Assembly (NCBI RefSeq): GCF_040939455.1 | Contig: NC_134112.1 | Coordinates: forward strand, 22,098,501 to 22,162,500 | Source: Microcebus murinus | Taxonomy: Eukaryota > Chordata > Mammalia > Primates > Cheirogaleidae | Direction of reading: 5' to 3' | Length of the DNA stretch: 64,000 nt | Shown: positions 46,303 to 58,725 of the stretch, piece after piece | Layout: each line of letters begins with the position of its first letter | Position numbering within the stretch: the stretch's first letter is position 1 | The notes under the pieces: model-generated | Database searches by the model: none | Seen by the model: only the letters and a program-made list of their open reading frames with translations | Told to the model about the DNA's origin: nothing | Made by a program: the position numbers and the translations under genes

Positions 46303-48335
46303 CCTGAACTACCTCTACATTTAAAAATACTTCTAAATGGAGGAAAAGTGAAAGTCCTTGAAAATCGAATTCCCCAGAGATAAACTCTATTATCAGCCAG
46401 GTCCACAACTTGTACTATTTCTAAGCAAATACAAGTCCATTTTGTATCCATACACATAATATTTCTACAGGAATTATTGTGTGGAGCATATTGCATTGCA
46501 TCTTGCTGGCTTTTTTCCCCTTAACTTAAGACCAGGTGGGTGTGATGGTTCTATAATATCGGTTCATATATCTGTAGAGACCCTGCGCTTCCAGTGGGCA
46601 CAAGTCTTTGATCTGTTGTGATGTTCCCTGGGAGTGCTCAGTGGCTGGGGGCCCAATCCCAGGCTAAGGTTTTGCTAGAAGGTGGCACCAGAAAGACAAG
46701 TTGTTCATCAGAGACTCAGTAGTACCGACTGAGGAAGTGCCACCAAGATGGTTTTAGTTTCAGCCTCCCCAGACACCTGTCAGGCCAAGCCTGTGACAGT
46801 CACCAGCACTGGCCAGAATCTGCCACCATGCAGCTAACTGCCAACGTAAGCTCCATCTGCCCCGTCTCAGGGATGATCCACCCTCCACATCATCTCCTCC
46901 CAGGGCTGTCCCTGAGACCCTCCAGCCGTCCGACGCCATGACACCACGTAGCCGTTGCCACGGAGCAGTCTCTGTGTCGCAGCCTCATTTGAGGTGTCTG
47001 TCCTTCCCTTCCAGCATATTCAGAAATCTCCATTCCCATTTCCCCTTTGAGCCCTGGGTGTCTGGAACCCCGGTGCTGCCTTGAGGGTGGGCTCTGCCCA
47101 GTGGCATGACCTCGCCAGGCCTTGCCACCATGCCGCCCCGAGGCGCTTCTGGCTGAGAACCGCTCGGCCTGTAGAACCTGCCTGTAGGGAGGATTTCTCC
47201 TTCAGGCCCTCAAGTGTTGCAACCCTGGAGGTGCCCTCTGCAGATCCTGGAACAGAAGCTGCCCTTTCACTGCAGAAGCCCAGGTCTCGGGGCCCTGAGG
47301 AGGCCTTGGGCCTCCTCCACTTGCTCCTCAGGGCAGGTTTTCCTCAGCCCTGGCATGTGAGAGGCCCTGGGAGGCATTTCTCTCTCACAGCTCTTTGTGC
47401 AGGGAAGGGCAAGGGGAGGCTGGGCCTCTGGGCCTCTACTTCCCTCTGCTGTTCTCGTTCTCCTTTCCAGAAGTTTCTAACAGTTGAACCTCCTCCTTAA
47501 CTTGGTCACTTACCTTCTTTAACACATATTTGCTGACCATGAGTAGCACTTTTTATTATTCCCTTTGCTCTTTGGTTCATACATTAATTTTTCATACACC
47601 CTCCTCTAGATTTTATCCTGTGGAGTCTCCCCTCGTGAGAGATATACAATTAGGGAGTTCTTCCTCAACTGCCCAGGCCTGGCTTTGATCCAGCTCAGAC
47701 TCTGCTGCGGGAGGGAAGGCAGTACGTTTCTAGGCCCAGCTCCTCCTCTCTCTGAGTGACCTTAAACCAGGCCTTTCCCCTCTCTGGCCTCAGTCTCCCC
47801 ATCTGAACAATGAGGGCAGCTGTGCCTGCTGAACTTCTGACCCCCTCCTGCTCTGAGTTTATGAACTTGTGACTTAGGGAGACAAAATCCCAAAGAAGTG
47901 GAAGGAGAGCAGGTTTCATTCTGGCCAGCAGAGGGGAGCAGCTACCCACAAACCAACGCCTAGGCAAGGCCTGGCTGTGAGGGAGCTGCGGGCAGGCTCT
48001 GCCTTCAGAGGCCTTTGGTGCAGAAAACTAGCCTCTGAGCCAAGGGGCTCCAAGCAGAAGAGACCCTGTGCCTTCACAGGGACCCCAGGGAAGTCCTCCA
48101 GGCCCCTTCTCAGCTCTAAGGCATCCCAGACTCCCCATCCCTCTCCTGCAGAGAGAAGGTGGGTCGGTCAGTAAATATGAGTGGCGTCTGGCCTTGCCAG
48201 TTTGATGGGAAAGAGGAAACTTATTCAAGCCAGGAAGACAAAATAGGCAAAAACAGACAAATAAACAAAAAGCCTCACCAGAGAGAGATGTTACTTCTAG
48301 GTTGACAAGTCTGCAGCTGGACGGACCTCAGACTC
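46303..48335. other. Intergenic, GC-moderate, mostly unassigned
   Basis: A MIR-like piece lies at 47715-47875 (CAGTCTCCCCATCTGAACAA). The 139-codon open frame at 47081-47500 has no recognisable domain and I do not call it a gene. Confidence 0.5.
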
Positions 48336-49215
48336 TCTGTAATGATTTTAATTGTGTCCCCCCAAAAGACAAGGTCACCTCAGAATGTGATCTTATTTGA
48401 AAATGGTCATTGCAGATGTAATTAATTAAATTAAGAGGAGCTCACACTGGAGTGGAGTGGGCCCTTAATCCAGCAGTGTTACCAACCTCACAGCTCTTGG
48501 TCCCCAAGACGATGGAAATTGGCACGAGACTGAAAAAGGAATTTACACAGGCAAGGCCTTATTGTGGGGCTTTGCTCGAACGAAAGGGAGACACGCTGGT
48601 TAAGGGCCGGCGAACTTCTAAAGGATGGAGGGAGAAAGTTTGACACCGCCATTGAGATCATAGCATGTAGAGGTAGAGTTTTGTTGGCAGCTGCCCATCT
48701 GGTGATCATGCTTCTTCATACGTGGCATGTCTCATTAGCATGTTAAATCTCCACTGTTGGGCATGATTTTTAGCATTAAAATGAGGCAAAAGGTCTATGA
48801 GCGGTCAACTCTGGGCTTCATCTTGGCAGTAACCAGCTTGTGCTGGCTTTGGGGCCAGCCGGCCCCTGCACCAATGGTCGCCACGTCCTGTTAAAGAGAG
48901 CAGAACTACCTTCTACTAAAGCTGGGTGTTAATCGTTTTCAAAGCTTCTGCTCAGTGTTGTAAGCAGACTTCAGCTTTGGCTCAAGGCTCAGGCGGGTAG
49001 CCAAGGTCCACCTCCTGTACTATCTCGGTAGCACTAGTGTCCTCATCAGAAGAGGGAAATTTGGACATAGACACAGAGAGCAGATGGCCACGTGAAGACA
49101 GAGGCCGAGGTAGGAGTTATGCTGCCACAAGCCAAGGAATGCCGGGGGCTACCAGGAGCTGTAGGAGCTTCCCTTAGAGGCGTCGGAAGGAGCCATATGT
49201 GGCTTTGTCATGGCA
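48336..49215 (+). repeat. MLT-like LTR split by a younger LTR
   Basis: Left part 48336-48476 (TAATTGTGTCCCCCCAAAAG, GCAGATGTAATTAATTAAAT, GGGCCCTTAATCCAG) resumes at 49034 (CTAGTGTCCTCATCAGAAG) and continues to about 49215. Confidence 0.75.
48477..49033 (-). mobile_element. Solo LTR nested in an older LTR
   Basis: 557 bp with inverted-type ends TGTTACC and GGTAGCA, placed exactly between TTAATCCAGCAG and CTAGTGTCCTC of the interrupted host LTR. Orientation is tentatively minus. Family not assigned. Confidence 0.7.
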
Positions 49216-49546
49216 GCTCCAGGAAACTAAAACACTCCCCCACCTGTCCCACCTTGCACAGCGGAGGTTGTGCGTTGGCTGAATCCCATCTCTGCAGCGG
49301 GTTTTGTTTGGATTACACAGTGTTTATCGTTGCTGCTGCTAGTTTTAATTTTGTATTTGTGTGGCTTTAGCTGGGCCACTCCTGCTAATGGCTCACCTGG
49401 CTCCCACAGGCATTTGAGTTGTGGTCCCTGCTCCGTGCTTGACCTTGGGGCGCTGGGGAGGGGGGATCCCTCAGTCTCCTCTCGAACTCCTCTCAGGATG
49501 GGCTTCCTGTCCACGTGGGGCAACTCTGAGCCAGAGAAAGTTCTTT

Positions 49547-49884
49547 TTTTATTTTTTATTTTTTGAGACAGAGTCTCACTTTATTGCCCAGGCTAGAGTG
49601 CCGTGGCATCAGCCTAGCTCACAGCAACCTCAAACTCCTGCACTCAAGTGATCCTTCTGCCTCAGCCTCCCGAGTAGCTGGGACTACAGGCATGCGCCAC
49701 TATAACAGGCTAATTTTTTTGTATATATATTTTTAGTTGATCAGTTAATTTCTTTCTATTTATAGTAGAGACGGGGTCTCGCTCTTGCTCAGGCTGGTTT
49801 CGAACTCCTGACCTCTAGCAATCCGCCTGCCTCGGCCTCCCAGAGTGCTGGGATTACAGGCATGAGCCACTACGCCCAGCCTGT
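49547..49884 (-). repeat. Alu element, lemur type, antisense
   Basis: Flanked by GCCAGAGAAAGTTCTTT at 49530-49546 and 49885-49901 (17/17). Contains the reverse lemur linker (AGTTAATTTCTTTCTATTTA). Confidence 0.96.
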
Positions 49885-49901
49885 GCCAGAGAAAGTTCTT
49901 T

Positions 49902-51940
49902 ATATTGGACAAAAATCTGCCTCCCAGTAGCTTCAGCCCGCCAGTCCTCGCTCTGCACTCCAAGGCCACACGGCCCCCTCTGCTTCCTCTGCCTTTAGAC
50001 ACTTGCACACAGGAGCCTTGTGCCCCCAGTCTTCTCGCCTTTAAACTACCTGGTCCGGGACCCTCAGAAGTCCCCCATTGGTTTCCTGATGGTCACCTTA
50101 CCTAGACGAGCTCCAGTTTGTTAAACTCCCCCTGTGGTTCAGGGATTGGGGCTGGGTGTGATATACTTGGCATACATTGTAACCAGACAGCAGGAGCACC
50201 ACCTCCCTAGTTCTGAACTCAGTACCCCTGATGATACAATCTGAGTCACAGCCATTGTGACTCCAGGGGAAGGATAAGAGATGATTTATGCTTTGGCCAC
50301 CAAGGACACTTCCACCAGTGTAGGGGTGTGGTGTGAGGATGATAAACTGCCTGCTGGAGGAAGGAATGACATCCACTTAAAACTTAAATACAGTTCTTGC
50401 CTCTTTAATATTTAAATTTGATCATGTTACCTCCCCACACTCATTAACCCTTTCCCTCACTGCATCACAGGGCCAAGCCTCCAACATCCCGGGAGACCGG
50501 CCCCACTGTGCCCGGCTTTGAGGATGTGCCCTTCGCTGGCTGTTCTGGGTGGAGAGAGGGAGGGTCTGAACCAATATTTCTTTGCATAAATTCTTTTGTG
50601 CGTTTAGAATCACATCCTTAGAATGAATTCCAATCAGTGGCACTACTGACACAAATCATATCGAACATGTAAAAAAATGTCCACCCATTTTTCCAAATTG
50701 TTTTCCAACCAGGACGTAGTATTGTTTACCTTTCAATGTCATTCTTCAAAAAATAAAGCACAAGTTTCACATTTCCTACAGTGAGATTTCTCCACTTTAT
50801 GCTTGGTGATTTCTGCCGTATTTAAGCACTGCTGTTTGCACACTAGAGTTTCTGTTCTAACTATTCAATTCTGCTTTCTCCTAGTTTCCCTCAAATCCCC
50901 TTTTCCACTGCTGCATGGTGCAAAACCAGGCATTTTCCATGGACAGTGACCAGAAGTGAGGGCTGTCTTGGTCACCACCAGGTCGCCCCCTTTCCTAGCC
51001 AGCACACCTCAGCCCCGGCAGGCTGAGGAGAGGGAGAGAAATGCTGGAACTGTTGCTTCCCAAGCTCTCTCACCCTCAAAACAGCTTCAGATCCTCAGCT
51101 GTAGCTTGCCATGTGCCCCTTTGCCTGAAACGAAGGCAAATCTAAACACTTTCAGACAGCGTTTCCATGTGAGAATTCCTTTCCAGCAATTCTCCGGAAA
51201 TGCATATTTTCTTGAACCCTGGATCCCAAGAAAAATCATTTGAGAAATCAGGAACATGGGGGAAAGTACTAAAATGCTGTGGGAATTCAAGCCTGGCAAT
51301 AAACGCTGAGACATAATTGGTTTGAAGGAACGCACTGACCTCAAGTCGAACGAAGCAAGAGCCCATCCACGGAGTCAAAGGTTAAGGCTGACATTCCTGG
51401 AATCCTGCCCGGAAGTGCACGGACTCACCACCCAATCAGCCAGTCTTCCCTGTAGTTGCTGCACCATGTAAGTGTGTTCCTGGCGCGACTTCTGCTCAGA
51501 GTTTTCTTGCAACTCACATAAATATTAATCAGTTTGTATGCATGTTATACTTGTAAAAATCCCATGAGTGATGTTCCAGAAATAACAAGTTTTGGAAAGG
51601 CTTTGGAAATGAGTCCTTAAATTGGCAATTCTGACACATGATTCCTTGTAGTTAAATCTTGCTAGGAGATTACAGCATTATGTCGTTCAAATACTATCTA
51701 ATAACGTTCACTGGCATTTTCCACTGTTGGAATCTTTACTATAGCCCACAGTTCTTGTAAAGCAAACAAGATCTTTCCCTTTTTAAAAAAGAAATGAACA
51801 TCCATGAGGCAACCTGGAACTAATTTAGGACTTCAGGAACTCCCCAGACTTCCCGTAAATTTTGATGTTTCATTCCCAATTCCCAAAGATTAAAATCTGT
51901 CAGGAATTTGGAACACTCTGTCAGAGGTCACCAACTACAG
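49902..51940. other. Intergenic, mostly unassigned
   Basis: About 50630-50780 resembles a reverse LINE fragment (GGCACTACTGACACAAATC). No gene signal elsewhere. Confidence 0.45.
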
Positions 51941-51949
51941 GACCATGGG

Positions 51950-53420
51950 TCATTCACTCATTCATTCCACAATTATTTATCGAGCGCTTGTTATTTTTCA
52001 GGCACTGAGCTGCACTTTGAGAATACAGCAATAAATAAGACAGTCGGTACATTTGAGAGTTTATATTTTAGAGGAGAGAAAGACAAACTAACATGTTTAA
52101 TACAACATGATGACTAGTGGTGATAAATACTATGAAAAAGTGAAGCAGGGCTTGGGGGCGTGGGGTGAGTGAAGGGGACAACACTATTTTGTCCAGGGTG
52201 GTCAAGGGAAGCCACCCTGAAGAGCACAGAGCCTCAGGATGCCCAAGGGAGGATTCTTCCAGATGGCGAAATGCCCTGAGACAGGACTGTGCTTGGCGTG
52301 TCTGGAAACAGGAGAGAAGCCAGTGCATCCGGAGCTGAGGTTAGAGGGAGAGGCAGGAGCCAGAACATGCACAACTTTGTTGATATTCTCTCTTTTAAAA
52401 ATTATATATATATTTTTTAGAGATGGGGCTCACCATGTTGGCCAGGCTGGTCTTGAACTCCTGACCTCAAGTGATCCCCCCATTTCAGCCTCCCAAAGTG
52501 CTGGGATGACAGGCATGAGCTACTATGCTCAAGAACATGTAGGACTTTGTAAGTCATGTTAAGATGGTTAGATTTCCCTGCAAGTGTGGATGGGAAGCCA
52601 TTGGAGGGTTTTGAACAGGAGTGGTATGGTCTGATCTACAGTTTGGAATGATGCCCCTGGCCAACGTGTGGCGAGCAGAGGCAAGGGGCAAATGTAGAGG
52701 GAGGGAGGCTGTGAGAGTGGCCCAGACCAGAGAGGAGGGTGGCTGGGCCCTCGGTGATCTTGTGGGGCAGATGATGGTCAAGTTAGAGCCAAGAGGACTC
52801 ACTGAGCAACTCCAGAGAGGAGGCCAGAAGGCACCCGGGTGAATGGTGGTACCACGTCCCGAGATGGGGAAGGCTGCCGTGGAAACAAACCAGGGGCGAC
52901 AAATCAGTGGTTTGGCTTTGAACATGTCAGGGTTAAAATGTCTGTCCTACACCCAGGTGTAGGGACTGAGTAGACAGCTGAGTACATGAGTCTAAAGGTG
53001 AGGGAAGACCTCGGGCTCTGAGACACAAACTCGGGGATCATCAGCCCATCCATTAAAGCTAAGGGCGTGATCGAAGACACACTATGAGAAAGCATGAGGA
53101 GACCGAGGACAACCCAGCCTTTGATTAGCTCAGGAAGAGGAGGAAAAATTCAGCAAAATAGGCTGAGAGGTACCCGGGGAGGAGAAAACCAGGACAGGGG
53201 CTATCCCAGAAGTCAGGTGAAGAAAGTGTTCGAGGGGGAGGGAGTGACCACCTTTGTCGGTTGCTGCTGTGAGACTGGGGACAGAGTGATGGAAACTTTG
53301 AAGGCCATTGATTATGCTAACAAGGGCAGTTTCAGCTAATGGTGAGAACTGGAGCCCAACTGGATGGGTTCAAGAGACAACTGGGAGTTCCTGCCAGGAA
53401 GCCTGATGAGCTCGAGGCAA
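51950..53420 (+). repeat. L2-like ancient repeat block, interrupted by Alu
   Basis: CACAATTATTTATCGAGCGC, GGGAAGCCATTGGAGGGTTT, TGAAGAAAGTGTTCGAGGGG and GGGCAGTTTCAGCTAATGG follow the order of a known old mammalian repeat I take to be L2. The Alu lies at 52395-52532. Family assignment is tentative. Confidence 0.5.
52395..52532 (-). repeat. Alu half-element, antisense
   Basis: AGAGATGGGGCTCACCATGT, TTGGCCAGGCTGGTCTTGAA, end GGCATGAGCTACTATGCTCA; single arm. Confidence 0.9.
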
Positions 53421-53563
53421 ACTGAAAATCTTTTTCTTTTTATAAGTCTGCTCATATTTATTGCTACAATTGATATATTGGGTCTTTACTGTTACATTAT
53501 TTTATAATTATCATGTATATTATATCTGCTGTATTTCTTTCTCTATGCAATGGATTCTTTTAC

Positions 53564-53739
53564 TTTTTTTTTTTGGAGACAGGGTCTCATTCTGTAGCCC
53601 AGACTGGAGCACAGTGGCTCACAGCAACCTCAAACTCCTGGGCTCAAGCAATCCTCCCACTTCAGCCTCCCAAGCAGCTGGGACTATATGCTCAAGACAC
53701 CATGCCCAGCTAATTTTTAAATTTTTTTTGTAGAGACCA
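53564..53739 (-). repeat. Alu right arm, antisense
   Basis: GGAGACAGGGTCTCATTCTG to TTTTTTGTAGAGACC; breaks off in the linker, so only the right arm remains. Confidence 0.9.
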
Positions 53740-53742
53740 CAC

Positions 53743-54095
<353 letters not shown>

Positions 54096-54359
54096 TTTGT
54101 AATTTTATTTTCGTGGTTATTTTGTATGTACTCGCATACTTTTTTAATGCTCTTATTCCTATTTTCTTATTTAAGCTTTTACTATCAGGTTTATAAATAC
54201 TGTAGTATCTTGTATCTCTCACTCATTGCTGATATCATAATCAGAGCTTATTCTCTTTTTCTTCTCCTCTCATTGTCAGTTGCATTATTTCCTAGTCATC
54301 TCTCATTGGATGAAGCTCATTCTCTAGTACAGTATTCTGGATGTTTATGTGATCAGAAA

Positions 54360-54565
54360 ACTTTTTTTCTGTAAAGGGCCAGATAGCAAATATTTTGAGC
54401 CCTTGCAGGCATACGATCTCTGTCACAACCCTACCACTGGGGAGCACCAGCAGCCACAGACAGTATGCAAACAAATGGATATGGCTGTGCTGCAATAAAA
54501 CTTTATTTACAAAAAGAGGTGATGGGCCAGATATAGCCCACGAGCTATGGTGTGTATACCCCTGT
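54360..54565 (+). mobile_element. hAT-type MITE (Charlie-like)
   Basis: TCTGTAAAGGGCCAGATAGC, CAATAAAACTTTATTTACAA, GGGCCAGATATAGCCCACGA: a familiar non-autonomous DNA transposon. Confidence 0.65.
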
Positions 54566-55620
54566 CCTAGAGTAGCAGCAGATAAAGAGATGGAAAAAAC
54601 AGTGGAGGAGGAGAGAGACACCTGGCAGGAGAGCCAAGGGGATATTAACAAAAGAGGAGCACTGGAAATCTTCCAGGGATGGGAAAAAAGGAAATTCTTT
54701 GATGCTACTCTATGGTTTACCAGCCCGGGAGAGAGAAAGGTGTCTCTTCCATCTCAGGGTTGGCCCGGCATCCATCCTGTTGGATCCTGCAGATCTTGCT
54801 GGCCAGATGCCAAAGTGTGGTCAGCTGAATGTGATTCGTTCATCCTGAAAACAGCAGGTAGGGAAAGCACTCTTTTAGCACCATGGCAACCAGATTGTGT
54901 TTTTCTAAAAGAGGAGGGTCAGATCAGTGCATGCATCCCTCCAGGCATCGATCCATTAGTGCGCACTGAACTCATTTCAGAGCCGGGCCCTGTGCCGCGT
55001 GCTTGGAACACAAAGGCGCATCAGCCCGAGCCCCTGTTTTGAAGGAGCTCACAGGCTGGAGGAAGAGACAGACAGGCATAGGAACAGCACGATGATCCGT
55101 GATGAAATGGAAGAACACACAGAGTGATGGGGAGAGGCTCGGTCCTCTTTGGGAGCGAGGAACTGATCTGTTGGGCCTCTCTGAAGACCTGAGCTTGAGC
55201 TGAATTTTGGAGAATAAGTCAGAGTTGGTCCAAAGGGTAAACCGGGGTGGGTCAGAGAAAACAGAATAACTTGGGAGCTGTGGCACCGTGGGGGAATGGC
55301 AAATACGGGCAGAGCCGAGGGCCTCAGGCGTGCAGGAGGGAGGTGGGAAGGAAACATCCCCGGCTTGGTCCTGCAGGCTTCTGCTGACTCTGCTCTCACC
55401 GGGGTTAACCACAACCTCGTGCCCAGTCCAGGCATTTTGCATCCTCCTTTACTCCCTCCCTTCCTCTGGAAAATCCTCTCTTGATAATATGATTGTCATG
55501 ATATCATGATGCTCCCATCCTCAGCGTAAGGAACATTCTGTGGCTCATTCTCCTTCACTTGCAAAGATACAATTCAAAAGGCAAACAGGTCACTCTAGTT
55601 TGGCCTTTGTTATTAAATTT
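54566..55620. other. Intergenic, L2-like piece and unassigned sequence
   Basis: About 54965-55260 (AAGGAGCTCACAGGCTGGAG) has L2-like 3' motifs. The long open frames here (up to 215 codons) have no recognisable domain and overlap repeats. Confidence 0.45.
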
Positions 55621-55624
55621 GATT

Positions 55625-56300
55625 CTGTTATAACCCAGCCAGGTTCATTGCTGGCTGCTCAAAGGAAGCCAATACACTGAGACAGCAGAGTTTACAAGCA
55701 GAGAAAGAGTTTAATAACGCAGGCACCATGGGAAGAGATGGGAAGAATTTCTCAAATCCATCTTCCCGAGAATTTGGGAGAAAGTGTTTTTAAAGATAGT
55801 TTGGTGGGCAAAGGGCTAGAAAATTGGGTCTGCTAATTGGTGGGGGATGAACTCCTTGGGTCGGGGAGCAGATTATCTTCTCAGTTGGGAGATTTCCTGG
55901 GTAGGGGTTCTCAAGGCTGTTGTATCCGTTCTCACGTCTATCCACTGGTCCGGACGGCGTCAGTGGGTACCCCCGGAGTGAAGAGTCTGGAAAATACTTC
56001 AAAGACCAGTCTTAGGCTTTACAATAGTAATGTTATCTAGAGAAACACAAGTGTTGGGCTTTACGATGGCAATGTTATCTGTAGAAGTAGTGGGGAAGTC
56101 ACAAATCTTGCACTTGTCAAGGAGGATGGTGCCATTAAGCAGTAACCAGTTACAGTGGTAAGGAAGTTAGGGAACAATGGCTGGTCAACTTCTGGCTATG
56201 TCTATACTTGTATAGAAAATCAGACTTTGATCACTATTTATAACTTATGGGTCTACATTATTTTAATATAGATGGTTTCAATTTGGGTCATCACTACATT
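55625..56300 (-). mobile_element. LTR, antisense
   Basis: The reverse strand has CTGCGTTATTAAACTCTTTC (polyadenylation region, near 55708) followed by CTCTGCTGTCTCAGTGTATT, the 3' end of a class I type LTR. Left edge near CTGTTATAACCCAGCC. Confidence 0.6.
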
Positions 56301-56314
56301 GTTTTGGTTAAGCA

Positions 56315-56735
56315 TGATGGTTAGTTTTGTGTGTCCTCTTGGCTGGGCCACGGTGCCAAAATACTTGGCCAAACATTTTCCTGGATGTTTCTTTGAAGGT
56401 GTTTCTGGGTGAGATTAACATCTAAATCAGTGGACTTTGAGCAAGGCAGATCACTCTCCCTGATGTGGGTGGACCTCAGCCAATCACTTGAAGGCCTGAG
56501 TAGAACAAAAGACTGACCTCCCCCAGCAAGCGGGAATCCTGCCAGCCTTTTGCACGGCCTTTTGCACCTGAACTGCAGCATCAGCTCTCCTGGGTCTCTC
56601 CTGCCGGCCCACCCTGCAGATTTTGGGCTTGCCAGCCTCCATGAGTGTGTGAGCCCATTCCTTAAAATAAAACCCTTTATACACATACATCCATGTCTTA
56701 TTAGTTCTGTTTCCCTAGGAAACCCCGACTAATCC
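56315..56735 (+). repeat. Old LTR-like repeat
   Basis: GGTTAGTTTTGTGTGTCCTC, CTAAATCAGTGGACTTTGAG, CCTTAAAATAAAACCCTTTA (polyadenylation region) and end AAACCCCGACTAAT. A widespread ancient repeat; name not recalled with certainty. Confidence 0.65.
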
Positions 56736-57049
56736 ATTAGGTCAAATGGACGATGTCCCTGGGTTGCTGCGGCAATGACTGCTGTATGTGGCAGGGCCCA
56801 AGACCACTTGGGCATCAGGAGAAACATGTGCATTTACAAGTTTGCAACAAAGCTGTTCCCGACCCTGTGTTTGAACACTGTGTGTTGGGGACAGGGTTGC
56901 CAGGCAGGAGCTATTGATGGCATCAAGTACAGAAGAATAGCTCAGGACTGGCTATGTCCACGTGAACTTTTAAAAATTGTCATAGCATATGAGCAGGAGC
57001 AACAAATCCCATGGAAGATCAGATTGTAGCAACAGCTGCCGGTCGACTC

Positions 57050-57535
57050 AGGCAGACCATGTGACAAGGCTGGGCCTAGTGGACAAGGGAAGCCTTGGAT
57101 GCAGCCCTCCTGCCCCTCCCTTGTTATGCAGGGGGCAAACCTGCAGGTGGCAGATACAGGCCAGGAGGGCAGTTCCTAGGGATGCAGGAGCTGGGGACCA
57201 ATCATGGGAAGGGACTGCAGGAAAACACAGAACACCTGACGATCATGTAGATCAATCATCTGGTAACATCCCACACCTCCCGTAACGCCTGCCTGGGACC
57301 AGGCCAATAAAAGGAAACCACCTGGGAGTCCTTAATCTCTTTCTCCACTCATGGAAACTGACCTGTTCCTGGCACTGGAGCATATCTTCACTTTGTGCAG
57401 CTTCCTTCTTTTCTACAACGAAAGCTGTTTGTGTGGAACTGCTTCCCGTCTGTGTCCACTCTGTCGCACTGGCCCTGCTTGCGATTCTTCCAAGCAAGGA
57501 GCCAAAGGACCAGGACAATGTTTCCCTTCAAAACC
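57050..57535 (+). mobile_element. Possible LTR
   Basis: CCAATAAAAGGAAACC resembles a TATA-type box at 57303-57318, with typical C-rich LTR sequence before it. Following sequence to about 57.9 kb could be internal retroviral debris but I cannot assign it. Confidence 0.35.
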
Positions 57536-58094
57536 CCAATCCCAACACCCTTCCCAGGTCGAAGATGTGCTCTCGCCAGGTGTGGGGGCTATTGCTCTCC
57601 CTCTACGCCCTCAACACTGATAGTACCTATAATGTTACCTGTCCTCACAACATGGCCAGGCCTTTTTGCTAGACGGGGCAAGTGTGAAAGTTACAAGTGC
57701 ACCTTCACAGAATTTACAGAGAGCCACGAGAGTGGCTGTGTGGGCCGCTGCAGAAGGATTCGGCGAGCGGTGCACTCAAACAAGTGGTCACTATCTTTAT
57801 GACCTAGGGCCATCTTAATCCAACAAGGAAATCCAGGTGGTTGACCCAGAATTGAGTTTGCATCTCTTAGGTTTCTTTTTGGCTGGGCTGCCACTCAGAC
57901 CGTATTCACACACTGACCTGGCCTGGTATTGCTTTTAGGGGAAAGAAAGAAGCATTATGCCCAGGAATGGCCAGGGTAGGGTCCCAGATTTTCAAAATAG
58001 GTTTGTATAGCTCCCCACTCCTTCTGTTCTGGTCATTATACAGGAAGCGACCCAAGGGGCTGTGATCCCATTCTGGGCATGGCCGTGTTCAGGA

Positions 58095-58725
58095 CTGAGT
58101 TAGTCAGCGCAGGCTGCCATTAACAGAGTACCCCAGACTGGGTGGCTTACACAACAGACTTTATTTTCTCATAGTCCTGGAGGCTGGGAATGAAACCGCC
58201 TTTTATAAAATTAATAAAGGGCCACACGCTGGGATCTGTGGTAGGGGCCTGAGCCCTGCAAAGGTATAGGCATAGTTAAAATATATGTATAACCAGTCAT
58301 TGTTCCCTAGCTTGCTTTTGTGTAATTGTTGACTCCTCAGGAGTTGTATAGCTGATGGTTATAAAGATTCTTAACTTCCTTCCTCGCTCCCACAGATAAC
58401 ATCACCCTTGCAAAACCTCAGGCTAGTTTTTCAGACACCTTCCCGGCACACTTGGTTTCTGGTGGAGGCTCTTTTACTGGCTTGTAGTCAACTACCTTCC
58501 CGCCGTGTTCTCACATGGCCCTTCCCCTGTGGTCATGCTGAGAGAGAGAGCTCTCTCGTGTTGCTTCCTCTTCTTGTAGGACACCAGTCCCGTCACATCA
58601 GGGCCCCACCCTTTTGACCTCATTTAACCTTAGTTACCTCTAAAGGCCTGTCTCCAAACACAGCCGCACTGGGGATTAGGGCTGCAGCACAGGCATTCTG
58701 GGAGGACACAGTTCAGTCCATCACA
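58095..58725 (-). repeat. MaLR-like LTR, antisense, with a 235-bp insertion
   Basis: Reverse copy of the LTR type at 3485-3815: GCAGGCTGCCATTAACAGAG, CCTGGAGGCTGGGAATGA, then after a gap GTTCTCACATGGCCCTTCCC, AACCTTAGTTACCTCTAAAG, GACACAGTTCAGTCCATCAC. The insert at about 58199-58433 is unidentified. Confidence 0.7.

Noticed and set aside
47081..47500. 139-codon plus-strand frame in GC-rich intergenic DNA
   Set aside because: No recognisable domain, no splice context, and similar-length frames occur on other strands nearby.
54395..55042. 215-codon plus-strand open frame
   Set aside because: Starts inside a hAT-type MITE and ends in L2-like sequence; composition and content do not suggest a protein.
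57351..57802. Overlapping frames with a signal-peptide-like start near 57560
   Set aside because: Looks tempting as a small secreted or envelope-type protein, but frames are short, overlap each other and lie beside a possible LTR; I could not match a family.
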